Below, piece by piece: positions 24,033-35,841 of a stretch of 64,000 nucleotides of DNA; the stretch's first letter is position 1; every line of letters begins with the position of its first letter. The position numbers and the translations under genes are program-made. The notes under the pieces are model-generated. The model did no database searches and was not told the origin of the DNA. It was given only the letters and a program-made list of their open reading frames with translations. Source of the stretch: Euwallacea fornicatus (lineage: Eukaryota; Arthropoda; Insecta; Coleoptera; Curculionidae). Location: contig NC_089573.1 of assembly GCF_040115645.1 (NCBI RefSeq), positions 1,364,001 to 1,428,000 on the forward strand, given 5' to 3'.

Positions 24033-27000
24033 AGTATTAGGTTCGTGAAAAATACTTCCTTTATTAAATTATCTAAAGTTTGAAGATTGGAGTGTTTTTC
24101 GTTCGTTGCACTAGCTAACTTTAGAATTTTTTGGTAAATTTTTAATACAAACACCTCGACAATCCCGTCAATAAAGTGTTGTCCGGCGTCGCCGTTAAGT
24201 CAGCTGGACATTGGCCGATTCAATAGATACAAGAAAAGATAGAGTTGGCAGACAATGTCTCCATCGATTGTATTCGAGCTTGTACATGGCGTTAGTTTAA
24301 ATTATATGATGATTGTTTATAATTCATGCTTAACGTACAATGTCGAAGATTTTAGGAAGAAGAATTCAGTGGCGTTACTAATTTTCCACTAAATCTTATG
24401 GTTTGGCCGCATTAAGTAAAGTCGTTTCCGTTGAAATTCTTAAAGGTAAAAAATGTTTTGCCTATACATACTTCACCGTTACCATTCAACGCAAAAGAAC
24501 TTATCGGCGTGAGTTTGAACTATTTGGATGCGTTGCGAAATAACAAAACTACGAAGGGCCCGAAAATAGTTAAATTTAAAAAAGTCCCAAAATTAAGAAA
24601 AACTCTAAGAAAATTAGGAAAATTGGTTTGACGGCGTTTTTCGCTTCGCAAAAATGCCCAAGATAGCCCATAAAGACATCGCAACGGGACGTTACGTTCT
24701 TCAAAAACGAAAACATACATATATATTTCAATTTGCAACTCTAAAGAATGTCCCAATATGAGATTTTACTTAAATACGCATATTACTATTGCAAAAAAAA
24801 TATTAACCAAAAAATCGGAAAACACGTATTTTTCTTTTGAAAACTTTTTATTTTCGACTAAGATAAGTTGGATTAAACTGTCGAAGACCGAATTAACACT
24901 CCATAGAGCTTCCTGTCCCATCAAAAGAAAGAACACCATCAAGATATATGAGGCTGGTAGACAAGGGGTGAAGGGGAAGAAAATGAAAAATTTAAATAAA
25001 AAAAAACGACGCTGAGAGGTTGTAGTTGCAAGAATCGAGCTAATTCCTCGTTTATCAGAATTGAAAAAAATTCAGAATTGGGTAAGAAATGAAATAAGAA
25101 ACCAGTTTTGACTATATTTATTTCAAGGACAACTCTCATCCGGGGTATCAAAGAGAGAAACCAACACAAATGTAATATAGTAATATAAATTAATTTTTTA
25201 GTGACTTGATTTGGTCGATTTTGATCCTTAAAACGTAATGTGCACATGCCTTGGTAAGTCGTGTGAGCGACCCTTGAACAACGTAAGACATTTAAAATCA
25301 CAGTGCTTATTGAAAACACGATCCTCTATCAAATACAACACCTGTAGTAGTGGCTATAGCAAATTAAAAAAAAAAAAAAATAGATCAACAAAAAGAATTC
25401 TAAGATGATTGGCGCTAACTGTTAAACGAGCTCTTAATCTCACTGAAGGTGATACACAATTTACCACACTCCCTTTGGCGAAAGTTCGCAAGGGTCAGCA
25501 TTTAGATTACTCGAGAATGAAAAACAACTTTGTTATTATTATTTATTAAAATTTAGAGCACACTCGTTTCTGTTTAAGAAATTTTCGTATGGTAACTGTG
25601 GTGGGTACTTAGAAAAACAATTCCAAGACGCCAAGAACGGCCGTGATTCCAGGACGCAGTACTTCAAAGGAGTGAATAGCGGCGAGTGTAAAGTTCTGAA
25701 GAGACAGAACTCTCCTAGGTATTTACCGGCTACCATAGAAATAAATTAGGTATATTACGTCACGTCTGCACACAGCTTACTAGCGCGTTTCATTAAATCT
25801 GAATTGGTACTTACATAAAAAATTGAATTTTTCTCAAAATCATCCTCGTGGAACAGCCCGAATTTTTAAGAGACTTGAAACCTCAAGCAATTTCATAAAA
25901 TAAGTTTTAAACGATGAGGAGCTTTTGTGCTCAGCCTTATGAAGAAATATGGACTTGATGCTGGTACTTTCTTTCTTAATCGATGGTCTTCTAAATGGCA
26001 TCTTTTAATAGCGTTTGACACACATACTCATGTGAGTATTTATAGAAAGTGCATTGTGGCTGGAAGACATTTTTCATTCGCCGGTACGTGCGGTGTCGTA
26101 CAATAATACACGAATGCCATTACTTAACCGCATGTACCTGCGTGTCAAAAATCCCAAACGTTGTGGATACCTATCCCAAAATATCCATTGGTTCAAATGA
26201 ACTCGGTGCTTATGTATATTCGAGGCCATTAAGAATTTATTTGGGAATTGGATTCGATTTGGATTCTCTTTGGCCGATATTTACATAAACATTTCAGTTG
26301 TATTTGAGGCAATAGAACAAGATTTATTCTTGCCGTGAACACTTGTAGAGACATGCTAAAGATACTAATCTAGTATCCGCGTAGCTATGCCTTGCGGTTA
26401 TTTTAGCACCTCAGTCCCAACGTCATGGTGTCTAAACAATTATTCTCTTGCTCCCCAGTGGCGTCTCTATTGCTTTTAGTTTTAGTTCCACATAAAGGAA
26501 CTATCGAATCCAGTTTAGTCTTAATATTTCGTAGCACTGAGTTCACAACGTTGGACCAGGACTTTAGCTTCGAGAATAATACGGGATTCACCCTTTCTCG
26601 TTCTAAGAAAATTGCGTCTAAACGGCCTTAAAACGGAACTTGAATCGTTAAAATAATCAACATTCACTAACGGCGAAAATATGTTAAACGTGCCTATGGC
26701 ATTCTGAATTGATGAAGGATCAAATGCAACTGATTTCCCCGCAGGGGCAGTTGCAACCCTTAAATTTTAAAATCGAATCCAGAATTTTTAAAATTTCTTG
26801 AGGAATTTTATAGTTTTAAAATTGTATTACGAAAATCGACGATGAAAAAAGTGAAATAAGACACTTTTTGTTCCCACAAATGGATTTTTAACTATATGCG
26901 AGAGCCATACAACATTCCACGGTCGACTTGGTGTTTTTTTGGCCGTTCATGCCACACTTTTTAACGTTTATAGTCATAACTTTACTAGTGTGATAAAGCC

Positions 27001-28493
27001 GATTCTATAGAGTCCCGCGTGAACCCGCGAAGATTGCCGGCATTGTTTTTAATGAGAACGCTCAAACACGTAAATCTGGGTTATATTTGTGCATTTCACG
27101 GGAGCGCTCCGAATTGCATAAGAACCCATAACGTAACCGAAGCTGTTGTGCGCATGCGGGATAATCAGATAGTAGTGTAGATACTTCCGTGGATCTCATC
27201 ATGGATTCTACGAGAAAAGCTCAGAAACTACAGACATATTTCATGGCGTGTACAAAAAAAAAAACACGAAATTGCGTTTTCCGAAATATGCAAAAGGTTT
27301 TGGCACTTTTGACGTGTGTGCCCTATAGGCGTGCGTGAGAATGTTTCAACAACTATTCCCGAATGGTGTTGTATTGCGCAGCCGCATTAAATTGAAGTGA
27401 CAACACACAGGGACCAACATATCACGCAAGTGCGTTATTAAGAGTAAAATTGGGTACCTGGCCCCATTTGCAAACACATCATCGGCATATAAAAGAACCA
27501 GACGGTGGTCGTCTGAAAGGAGGTAAATATTGGAAAACAATTAGAATAACGGCCTTTCGAGGAGCTTCGTTGTGGCCGAGATCAAACCTTTCGACGATCA
27601 GCCAGATTTACAAATTAAAAAAATATATTTTTAGGCTACGACGAACGTACATTATAATTTCCAATTAAACTGGATCGACCTTTTGATTATTCTGCTTATC
27701 TGACTGGCGAATTGAATTGCGGCAACTTGATTGTGATTTAACACTCGAGAATTAAATACAATAATGATCACGTTAAATTAACCATTGTGGTATCGAAATT
27801 TGCGGGGCCACCAGAAAGGTTTCGCCCGACACGTTCTTGAACCTCCAGAAGGAACTCGGACCCTCGGATCGTTACCACAACTACGCACGCCGATAAACGA
27901 TCGCCTTTCGATTATCGCTTAAAATTACGCAATAAAATGCGTTAAAAGCGTATCCGTTAAAGCGCTTTTGCTTTATAGATAATTTAATCGCATTGCGTGC
28001 GCCAATCCGGGAAAAATTTTTCGAAGTGGGTTGCGCTACTGAGTAGAAATGAGAAATTCTATGCAGCTTTGAAAATATAGCCGCAAAATGGTTTAATATA
28101 GATTTCCGAGACATTGAGCCATATTTACTTTGCGAGGCAAATCGGTCTTAAATTTGTCTCATTCTAAAAGTTATAAAGAGCCTAATGGCCGATTTATAAT
28201 CCAGCTGAATCGGGTAATTGAAAAGTTGATAGTGTAATAAAAGCGAGTGTTTGTTTTAAAAAACGCACTTAAATCTCCGTTAATGCGACAGACATTTTAT
28301 TCCGGCAATGCAAAGAAAGGTAAATATTTTGGTCGCACGTACCGATTTTTTACCTAATTTTTTTCTCCTATTTTATATCGTGCGAAATGGTTCTGAGAAT
28401 CGCCGATCGCCCATTATCCCATTATGTACAGCCTTGGGTCGCGTATTTAATTATTTGGGGTGCTTTCCGGAGCTTTGCAGCACAAAAGGTCCC

Positions 28494-28497
<4 letters not shown>

Positions 28498-28528
<31 letters not shown>
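28498..28528. repeat. Poly(A) run of 31 bases
   Basis: Thirty-one A follow TGCAGCACAAAAGGTCCCTG. It may be the tail of a retroposon in plus orientation, but no direct repeats were recognised around it. Confidence 0.9.
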
Positions 28529-28531
<3 letters not shown>

Positions 28532-28876
28532 AAGAAACCGTTGACGTCTTAGGGGCACATGTCGGATAGTTCCATCCGTGATCGGTGAGATGTCTCATAG
28601 TTAACACCAAATGGCTCAATCAAAGTTCCACGTTTATCTTTCCCGGTTAACGCGAGCTTTCGCTGGTTAAGTGATTGCCGGTCATTATTTCGCCCAAATT
28701 GCTATTCTTCTGGGACCTGTGCGTCCCCTACACCATGAAACGGCGTTTAATCCGCAATGGTAACGAAAGGAACTTGTGTTACCTAATACATTTTTCAATA
28801 TTGTCATCGGAACATTTTTCGCTTATTTTTTCCTTTAAGGTTAGTGATTAGGAATTGATTTTTTTTTTGTACTCAC

Positions 28877-29114
28877 TGAAGGGGCTAGTGTCGTCGGTGG
28901 TACCGTTGACAGTGCCGCCCGGCAGAAGTTGTAGATGTCGATTTTTGATGAACATCTTAATTTTTCTTGCGGTGCCGGTAACGAGGGACAAATTAGCGGA
29001 GCGCTCGCTTCGGGCGGCGGGGTCCTCCTCCCCCTCCGGGGGCGGCTTGGTAGGGGGGGCGGCTCGTGCGACGGCGGCAAATAGCAGTAGGCCCAGCAGC
29101 AGCACCTTCACCAT
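28877..29114 (-). CDS. Fibroblast growth factor, first coding exon
   Basis: The exon encodes 79 residues plus one base. The ATG at 29114 has a G at -3 and +4, and an in-frame TAG lies upstream at 29231-29229, so it is the real start. Residues 1-17 (MVKVLLLGLLLFAAVARA) form a signal peptide with probable cleavage after ARA. A proline- and acid-rich spacer follows (PPTKPPPEGEED), then NLS, a possible N-glycosylation site. Residues from about 50 on begin an FGF beta-trefoil: RKIKMFIKNRHLQLLPGGTV, then NGTTDD and SPF, where the family has LYCR.G..L.I.PDGTV.GT.D. The donor (TTCA/GTGAGT) falls where FGF genes have their first conserved intron. FGFs are secreted ligands of FGF-receptor tyrosine kinases. 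The remaining core exons were not recognised downstream. I cannot say which insect FGF (Fgf1-like, Fgf8-like or branchless) it is. Confidence 0.75.
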
Positions 29115-29460
29115 GACTGGGACATAGTGCTTCACTGTCACTGTCACTGTCGTACAGTCGGCTTTGGCGGCATGCCGACGACTACGGACGGCGCGCGAAA
29201 TTATTTTATTCACAGTCACAGCACCGTGCTACGTGTGGCTGTGGCGGCGGACGCACTGCCACTGCCACCGCAGCAACAGCAGCTGATGATGGCAGCATCA
29301 GCCACGAAGAAGAAGAGGCGTCCGCCCGCCACCGACGGCGTCGACCAGCCACCCATCACGCGTCGCGACGCACCACTCTTAACTCTGCTCCTCCTCAGTC
29401 GCAACCCGGCTCTCGGTACCGACGAGTTCCTGAAACAGCTCCAGCTACATCTAAATCGTT
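28960..29460 (-). promoter_or_regulatory. GC-rich island over the FGF start and presumed 5' UTR
   Basis: This stretch is much richer in G, C and CpG than the surrounding DNA, including CGTCGCGACG and GGCGGCGGGG-type runs, and lies over the first FGF exon and the 250-350 bases in front of it. Long open frames here on the plus strand are explained by this composition. No convincing TATA box or initiator could be fixed. Confidence 0.45.
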
Positions 29461-29599
29461 TCACTCCCACCTTTAATTTGATACTATGCGACTTGGTACT
29501 CTCGATATATTTCATAGCCAACTCATGTCGCGAATACCACATTGAATTCGAGAGTAAAACTAATCAAGTAATTTTATCGTAACTTCACTGAGCATTGAA

Positions 29600-31243
29600 A
29601 GGTCGAAATTTACATAACAATGCCCAAAAGCACTTGAAAATATTTTCCAATACGAGTTCGCCATTCTGTCACCGCAATGCGCAGAACGTCGAACACGTCC
29701 GGAATTTTTATAGACCAAATACGTAAATTAGCCTGTAAATTGAAAACAAAGCAACAATCAAATTAATCACACTTACTAAATATTTTCGGTTCCCGAATGT
29801 AAACAAAGCAGTAACACTATAAGATGTTTCCTCCCACAATCTCGTTAATTCTGTTCAATAAAGCTAAGAAAATTATACAGGCCCCTAAACTAGCCTTCGT
29901 AAAGCTATCTACTGCCCACTATTTGTGCTACTAGAGGCCCAATCTAGCTCCTTCGGTTTTATACCCGTATTAATTACACCATTAAAGATTTCTTAAAAAG
30001 AAACCAGAAACCGCACTTTGTGTCAGAAACTGCGGATTATTTTGCGTCATAACTCTTTATAAATCACCCTCGAAGATTAACTCCATTTGACATGCACCAT
30101 ACACCTCGCCAATTTGATATTTTGCTTTGCGCTTCGAATTCGTAATATGCGCATAACTTAAGAGTACCAATGTATTTTGTATTATGGGAGGTGGGCACCA
30201 CAATAGACAGGGTGTGTTGGTACCACTAGATCTGTCATCTGCTCAATTATCTCTCAAACATTCATCCTTCATTGGATGTCTTTATTGAATATGCAAGATT
30301 AAGTGAGTTAGTTAAGATATTATAATTGGATACGTTGAAGACGTTGAAGACGTCGAAGGAAGAAATGAACCCCTGTGAACCTGTAGTTTCCTCAAATTAT
30401 ATTCAACGAGACCAAGTTTAGAAGAGGAAGGGGGATGAGCGGTGTATTTAAATTTCGTTGAGTAAAAAATTTGAATGTGAAAATTTCAAATGAGCGGGGA
30501 GCACAGATTCGGTGACGTCAAAAACACGTGACATTTCAATTAAATTTCACAAAAAATCGTTTGAGACCCACCGTTTTTAGGCTTCTTATATGAGTGTGGA
30601 CAAAGTGAATTGTAGACACCGCAAATATTTCCGCATTCTCAGATTGTTTGATATGCTCATAAGATTTATTCATTAAATTGAAAAAAAAATGGAAACATTT
30701 TAGGTACAAATCGCCATATGATGTTAAGTGACACTTTTACCACTTACCTTGCAAAGCCTTATTTAAAAAAATTAATGCCGTTATGGTTCCGAAATGTCGC
30801 ATTACAATTTCAATTACTTGCACTATTACCTAGAGAATAAAAACATATTTACTTATGAAGTTAAATTTATTTTAAGAAATGTGTTTAAATAACTTCTGCA
30901 TTGTTGACGTGAATGTCTTAATAACTGTTGAGTTGGGGGTTGGGGTTTATCATGGGAAACAGGTCTAGAATATCTTAAAAAATGAAGCAATTTCATTATA
31001 TGCATGACGTTTCCTATGAAAAAAAATGACATTTATCTCTTTCATGGGTCACCCTATATAGTGCTCTCTGTCATAATGAAAAAATGTAAATAATAAATAA
31101 TATTTTCATTAAAAAAAAATAGAATCCTTAGAATTTTTTTAAATTTAACAGAGATTTCTACTTGCTCCGTACTATACAAGGCACGAAGGAAAAGAGTTAT
31201 GAAATTGTATTTTTTACTACAGTATCATTAGAATGTTATTTTA
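29600..31243. other. No gene seen
   Basis: Probable upstream flank of the FGF gene. It has the 9-base triplet repeat at 30.3 kb, and a minus-strand TATAGGGTGACCC end near 31.05 kb without a partner. Confidence 0.45.
30332..30358 (+). repeat. Three 9-base repeats
   Basis: ACGTTGAAG occurs twice, followed by ACGTCGAAG. It is a small minisatellite of 27 bases. Confidence 0.85.
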
Positions 31244-31950
31244 TACAGGGCGTTTAAAAAAGACGCGCCAATATTTAAAGGGGTGATTTCTCAGGTTGTT
31301 TTACAAAAATAAGTTCTTATAAACATAGGTCCAACAATGTATTGTTTCCAAGATAGAGGATGTAATTTTTTTTAACGATTGCGACTTTTGAAAAGTAATT
31401 TAAATATGTTTTGACCGATTTTTTTTTTAATTTGGCAGCGTTGTTTGTAGTAATAAAGAGCTGATTTGGTCCTAACTAGATTAAAATTATTAACCTAATT
31501 TGCGTCAGGAGTGGACACTTGAACCAAATTTATTAACAAAAGAATGTAAGTCACCAACTTTAATTAAATTTAGATATTTTTTTTAGATTAAGCAATTGAA
31601 AATACAACTCTTTCATCTGTCGAATTTTCGTCGTATCTTGCTTCGTTTACGAGATAAAAAGCAAAAATCATTTTATTGCACGTTCATTTGTCATACAAAA
31701 ACATTTTTTTTTATTCAAGGGTTTTTCCCTTATTCCCTAAGAATATCTTATGCTTTGATGATTTTTAAAAAGTTTTAAAAAATCTGTCAGAAGATACTTC
31801 AACTATTGTTCAAAAATCGTAAAAAAAAAAATTGTACACCCCATGTCTCAAAAAGTGTATTTCCGGATTTATGCTAAAAAGAATTTTTTTATAAAATGAC
31901 CTTAGCAACGACCTCCTTGAATATTGCCAGGATTTTTTAGGCACCCTGTA
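31244..31950. mobile_element. Inverted-repeat element with TACAGGG ends
   Basis: The left end TACAGGGCGTTTAAAAAAG and the right end (minus strand) TACAGGGTGCCTAAAAAATC continue as imperfect arms for about 160 bases. A TA lies at each end. There is no transposase-like frame. It is 707 bp long and probably a decayed MITE. Confidence 0.65.
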
Positions 31951-32964
31951 TTTAAAGTATTCGAAAAAAATTATGAATATTTTTCAAAGAAAATATGTAA
32001 ACTTCACAACTATCGAGATGAATTGTCGTCAAAATGCAACCCGGAGAGGAAACAACTGTAGTTGCAAAGGTACTAACTTTGATAATGATAAACTGCGTGA
32101 AATAATGGTGATAATTGGGACACTTGACTTTTAACACACAAAACAAAATAGAAGAGTAATTTATCTTTTATCTTCAGAATTTAAAACTTGTCGGTAATTT
32201 ACCGGACAAATATTCCATAAGGTGAAATATATTTTCCCGATTCGACATGTTACAGCCCTAATCATTGCTTAGTAATCCATGACCCTCTACAGAGCGTTCG
32301 GTTTGGATTATAAACTTTTATAAAGGGAGGAAAATAAATCTAAAACATCATTAATACCGTAGAAACTTTTCAGCATCACTTACTGAAATTTGGAGATTTG
32401 TCACAAGCACCAAATCTGATGGAATAAAATCTTTTCGCCTTGTTATACAGCGAAGAGCTTCAATTCTTCACAATGGATGGTACTTTAAACGTCTAGTTAG
32501 TTGACTTTCGGTTACTGCGAGTTGGTATTATTTTTATATCGCTCTTAGATATTTTTTGATAGTTAAGCAAAATGACCTGTGTCCATCTTTTCGACAAACA
32601 AGCCAATTAGGTCCGGTGTCACTGGAATCACCTTATTGAGTTTCGTTGATGCCAATAAATATAAACGGTACGTTTTATTTAAAATAACAAAGTTAACGTC
32701 GCTCATGCTCTTCCTTGCAAAAAATAAAAACGTTATTTTTTCAAAAGATTCGATATTTTTATTTATGATTTTGGGTCCTCCCAAGATTTACTGAATCACG
32801 TAAAACTGCATTTAAGTTATTAAAGATGTCTCAAACTTGTTTTCCACCCTGCACAGTGAGGAAAAAAGTGCACCCCACTTCCGCAAGTATTTTCATAGAA
32901 AATTTCAATTCTTCCTCTGGCACATTAACAACAGCTATAATCATGCAAATGGCTACTGCAGAGA

Positions 32965-33014
<50 letters not shown>

Positions 33015-33654
33015 GATAGGAGGGTTCAATAACATCTTGGTAGAGTGTAAAATGTTGCAAGAGAAAATTTTCGTACCTGGAACTGTCTCGCATAAAATAT
33101 TGGTGGGTTAAACTTGTCCGTCACGATCCTGTGCAATACTTAACGGTTAAATTTAAATTTTTGATGACTATAGTGACTCCAGGTGTTTAGACTCTTAATT
33201 CGTGTAATAATTGCACCGATCGGAATTGTGATACATCCTAACTTTTAATACTTGTGATGACGTGCCAATCTAGCGGTAGACAAGTTTTCCGAAAATTACA
33301 GTAGCACTTCACGTCCTATTGCGGTTACCTTGCAGTTTTGATTTACGAAACACAATTCCATAATAAAATCAAATTGATGTTTATAGGCAGTGCATGGTTC
33401 GAGCCAATACATAGAACTTAAATGATGCCAACAATCCAACCTTGTGACTAGTTTCCAAGGATCACATGTTGTGTGCGTTTTTTTTTTAAATCGCTTTTAG
33501 GTCCGAAATCTCGTGTCCTGCAAATGATGTTTATCGAACATAATTCGTGAATCACGTTACGAAATTGCAAAATTGCATGCAAACTAACTAAAATTTTGCG
33601 AATGCGAGACATGGCACGTCGTCACTGTTAGATATACATATACATATACGTATG
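31951..33654. other. No gene seen
   Basis: AT-rich, with the 40-base T run as its only notable feature. Confidence 0.5.
32969..33008. repeat. Poly(T) run of 40 bases
   Basis: Forty uninterrupted T. Read on the minus strand it is a long poly(A), as left by a retroposon inserted in minus orientation. I could not find a matching target duplication or a recognisable body. Confidence 0.9.
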
Positions 33655-33656
33655 TA

Positions 33657-35819
33657 CAGTGGTGGCCATAGAAATAGGACCGCTACTGGTTCAATTTTAA
33701 ATATGGAAAAAAGTTTATTGGAAGTTATTTTATCTCTGTCGAAATAGGGCCCCAAATTTTCTACAAGGTTGGTAATTATGTGCGTCAATAGAAACCAGGG
33801 GAATTACCTTATACTAGAATTGCACTTCCCCCGTTTCGTTCGGACAGTCAAAACTAAGATGGTCATAATGATAGGACCAGTGTATTAAAAGCTCGTTATT
33901 TTTTTAATAACTTTCGTAATTCCTCATTCGTTGGAATAGCAATCGAAAGGTGGGTCTAATTAATTATTTCGAAGTATTTTGATGCGTTTTAATAATTAAT
34001 ATGGTTATAACAGATGGGGCGTAAAGACCACTGTTCTGTAACTGAAAGAATTAGAATGCAAACACTTGGAGATGAGGGCAATTCCCTTCGTCAAATTTCT
34101 CAAAAACTGGGAAGATCGAAAACGTTAATAATAAATGCCCTCAAACGCGAAGAACAACAAGAAAATCGCGGTCGTAAGAGGAAAACAGCCATTTTGGCCG
34201 ACCGCCGAAGAAAGCGCGAATCCCAAAAATCCCAAAAAAGTTCCAAAGAACTTCAAAAGGACCTAAAATTGGAAATAAGTTCCAGAACTGTCCGAAGACG
34301 ATTGCGGGAAGATCATTTACATCGCCGAGCGGCTCGAAAGGTACCGTTGTTATCAAAAAAGAATAAAACGTGCGAAAAATCATCTTCGTTTTGAAGACGA
34401 AGATGACAACATAAAATTGTGGAAAAAAGCTCTTTTTTCGGATGAAACAAAAATTAATTTGTTCGGTTCGGATGATTCACCAAAACTGGAATTGCTTCCA
34501 AAACATACTCTAAAAGCCCTTAAACATGGAGGTGGTAATATAAAATTGTGCTTCTCTTGGTTCGGTGTTGGTCCTATTTATTGGATGAAAGGAATTCTGA
34601 ACCAAGAGGAATACCTTGAAATAATGAAAAATATTATGCTGCCACATGCTTCGGGAGAAATGCCATTAATTTGGAAATATCAACAAGATAACGATCCGAA
34701 ACATACGGCTAGGCGAGTGAAACAATTTTTTCAAAGCGAAGCAATTTCTGTTGTGTCATGGCCCTCACGGTCGCCGGATCTGAATCCCATCGAAAATCTT
34801 TGGGTGCACCTTCAGGCTGCCGTGAGGAGTCATCAGGTCAAAAATAAAGAAGAACTGTGGTCTATAGTCCAACGGGAAGGGGAAGCTTTTCCTGTTGAGC
34901 TCTGCCAGAGTTTAATAGGATCAATGCCTAAAAGATTAAAGGCAGTGATTGCCCAAAAGGGAGAAGCAACCAAATACACTGGCGAGCATAAAATTCGAGT
35001 CACTTCGAAATTTTCAAATATAAATGTATTGAAAGAGAAGTGATATTTTTCGCTGGCATACCGGTATTGCTTCATGAAATTTCGGATCATTGGGAAAATG
35101 TTTACGGTTCTGCATGGTTCTACCATGGAAAAAAAAATGATAAAATACCTTCAATATCTATGCATCCTCTTTATCAGTTCCATTCAATTGTTGTTCACTT
35201 TAGGCGAATTGGTTAAAGGTGCTCTCTTTAACTTCAAGTTGCGCTAACAGTAGAAAGGCAAAAAGAGGGGGAAATACGCGATATTAATGTCATTATGAGT
35301 TTTTTTTCGGTAGCACAAAATTGTGATCAAAAATGTTATAGTGCTTGGGTAATGGACACCTGTACAATACATCGGTTATTTGGGTACAGGATCGTGTTTT
35401 TTTTACCATTTACCCTTAACAAGGTTAAAGAACCTCAGAATCGATAAAGGCTACCCTTTTTTATTTTTTTGGAAGTTAGGAAGGCAAAAATTTCGAAAAT
35501 ACTAAAGTGACCCGAATTTTATGCTCGCCAGTATATTAATCGTTAGGCCATATTCAATTGCTAATTTCGTTTTTTTTCCTTTTTTTTTTTTTTTTTTGAT
35601 AATGTTTTACTGGTCCTATTTTTATGACCACATGTTTATTTTGTTTTTATTGTTTTATTGAAGACTTTTATTTATTTTTCGTTAAATTATATTTTTGTAT
35701 ATTGTTTTCTTTATTATTAAACGTATTCTAGTTTTTTTTGTTCTAATTTTTTATCTCTTTACTGATAAAAATAAAAAATTGAAATTTTTGAAGTGGTCCT
35801 GTTTCTATGGCCACCACTG
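33657..35819 (+). mobile_element. Tc1-like transposon with TA target duplication and IR/DR ends
   Basis: The left end CAGTGGTGGCCATAGAAATA is mirrored at the right end (TTTCTATGGCCACCACTG), with TA on both sides (33655-33656 and 35820-35821). A second, inner copy of the motif (ATAGGACCAGT near 33870, ACTGGTCCTAT near 35608) gives each end two binding-site-like repeats, the IR/DR layout known from Sleeping Beauty-type Tc1 elements. The right end abuts a (TA)n run. Confidence 0.93.
34014..35043 (+). pseudogene. Tc1-like DD34E transposase with one frameshift
   Basis: The N-terminal frame starts MGRKDHCSVTERIRMQTLGD and contains SLRQISQKLGRS, a paired-type helix-turn-helix, then an arginine/lysine stretch (RGRKRK) resembling the GRPR hook or nuclear signal, and SSRTVRRRLRE. 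A one-base slip near 34370 moves translation to the next frame, which goes on ALFSDETKINLFGS (first D), HGGGNIKLCFSWFGVG, YQQDNDPKHTARRV (second D) and SPDLNPIENLW (E). From the D of QDN to that E there are 34 residues. It ends at the TGA at 35041-35043. Apart from the frameshift no other break was seen, so this is a young copy. Confidence 0.88.
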
Positions 35820-35841
35820 TATATATATATATATATATATA
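35820..35841. repeat. (TA)n microsatellite at the Tc1 insertion site
   Basis: Pure TA repeats begin at the target TA of the Tc1-like element. A shorter ATATACATATAC stretch lies on the other side, so the element probably landed in an existing TA repeat. Confidence 0.9.

Larger units (their letters stand above)
20926..28876. other. No supported gene; presumed FGF intron or flank
   Basis: This lies downstream of the FGF first exon on the minus strand and should be FGF intron if the gene continues here. I looked for the second and third FGF exons (a YGS-type end, a WYV.L stretch) and found none that fitted. The only other items are the orphan end at 24.0 kb and poly(A) at 28.5 kb. Confidence 0.4.

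Noticed and set aside
24431..24631. Lysine-rich plus-strand frame (KFKKVPKLRKTLRKLGKLV)
   Set aside because: A-rich DNA gives lysine-rich frames by composition; no domain, neighbours or splice sites.
25539..25736. Possible downstream FGF exon (FYGS, GEFCLFRTL on the minus strand)
   Set aside because: The YGS and the following stretch are in different frames, no good splice sites frame them, and the rest does not resemble the FGF core.
27346..27540. Minus-strand frame with LVLLYADD, like the reverse-transcriptase YADD box
   Set aside because: No flanking reverse-transcriptase motifs in any frame and the residues after YADD do not fit; taken as chance.
29115..29219. Longer FGF frame extending to 29219
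   Set aside because: The codon at 29219 is GTG, not ATG, and a TAG follows in frame just upstream; the ATG at 29114 begins the signal peptide.
29127..29582. 151-codon plus-strand frame over the FGF 5' region
   Set aside because: Simple-sequence GC-rich composition opposite the FGF start and 5' UTR; histidine and glutamine runs come from CAG/CAC-type repeats.
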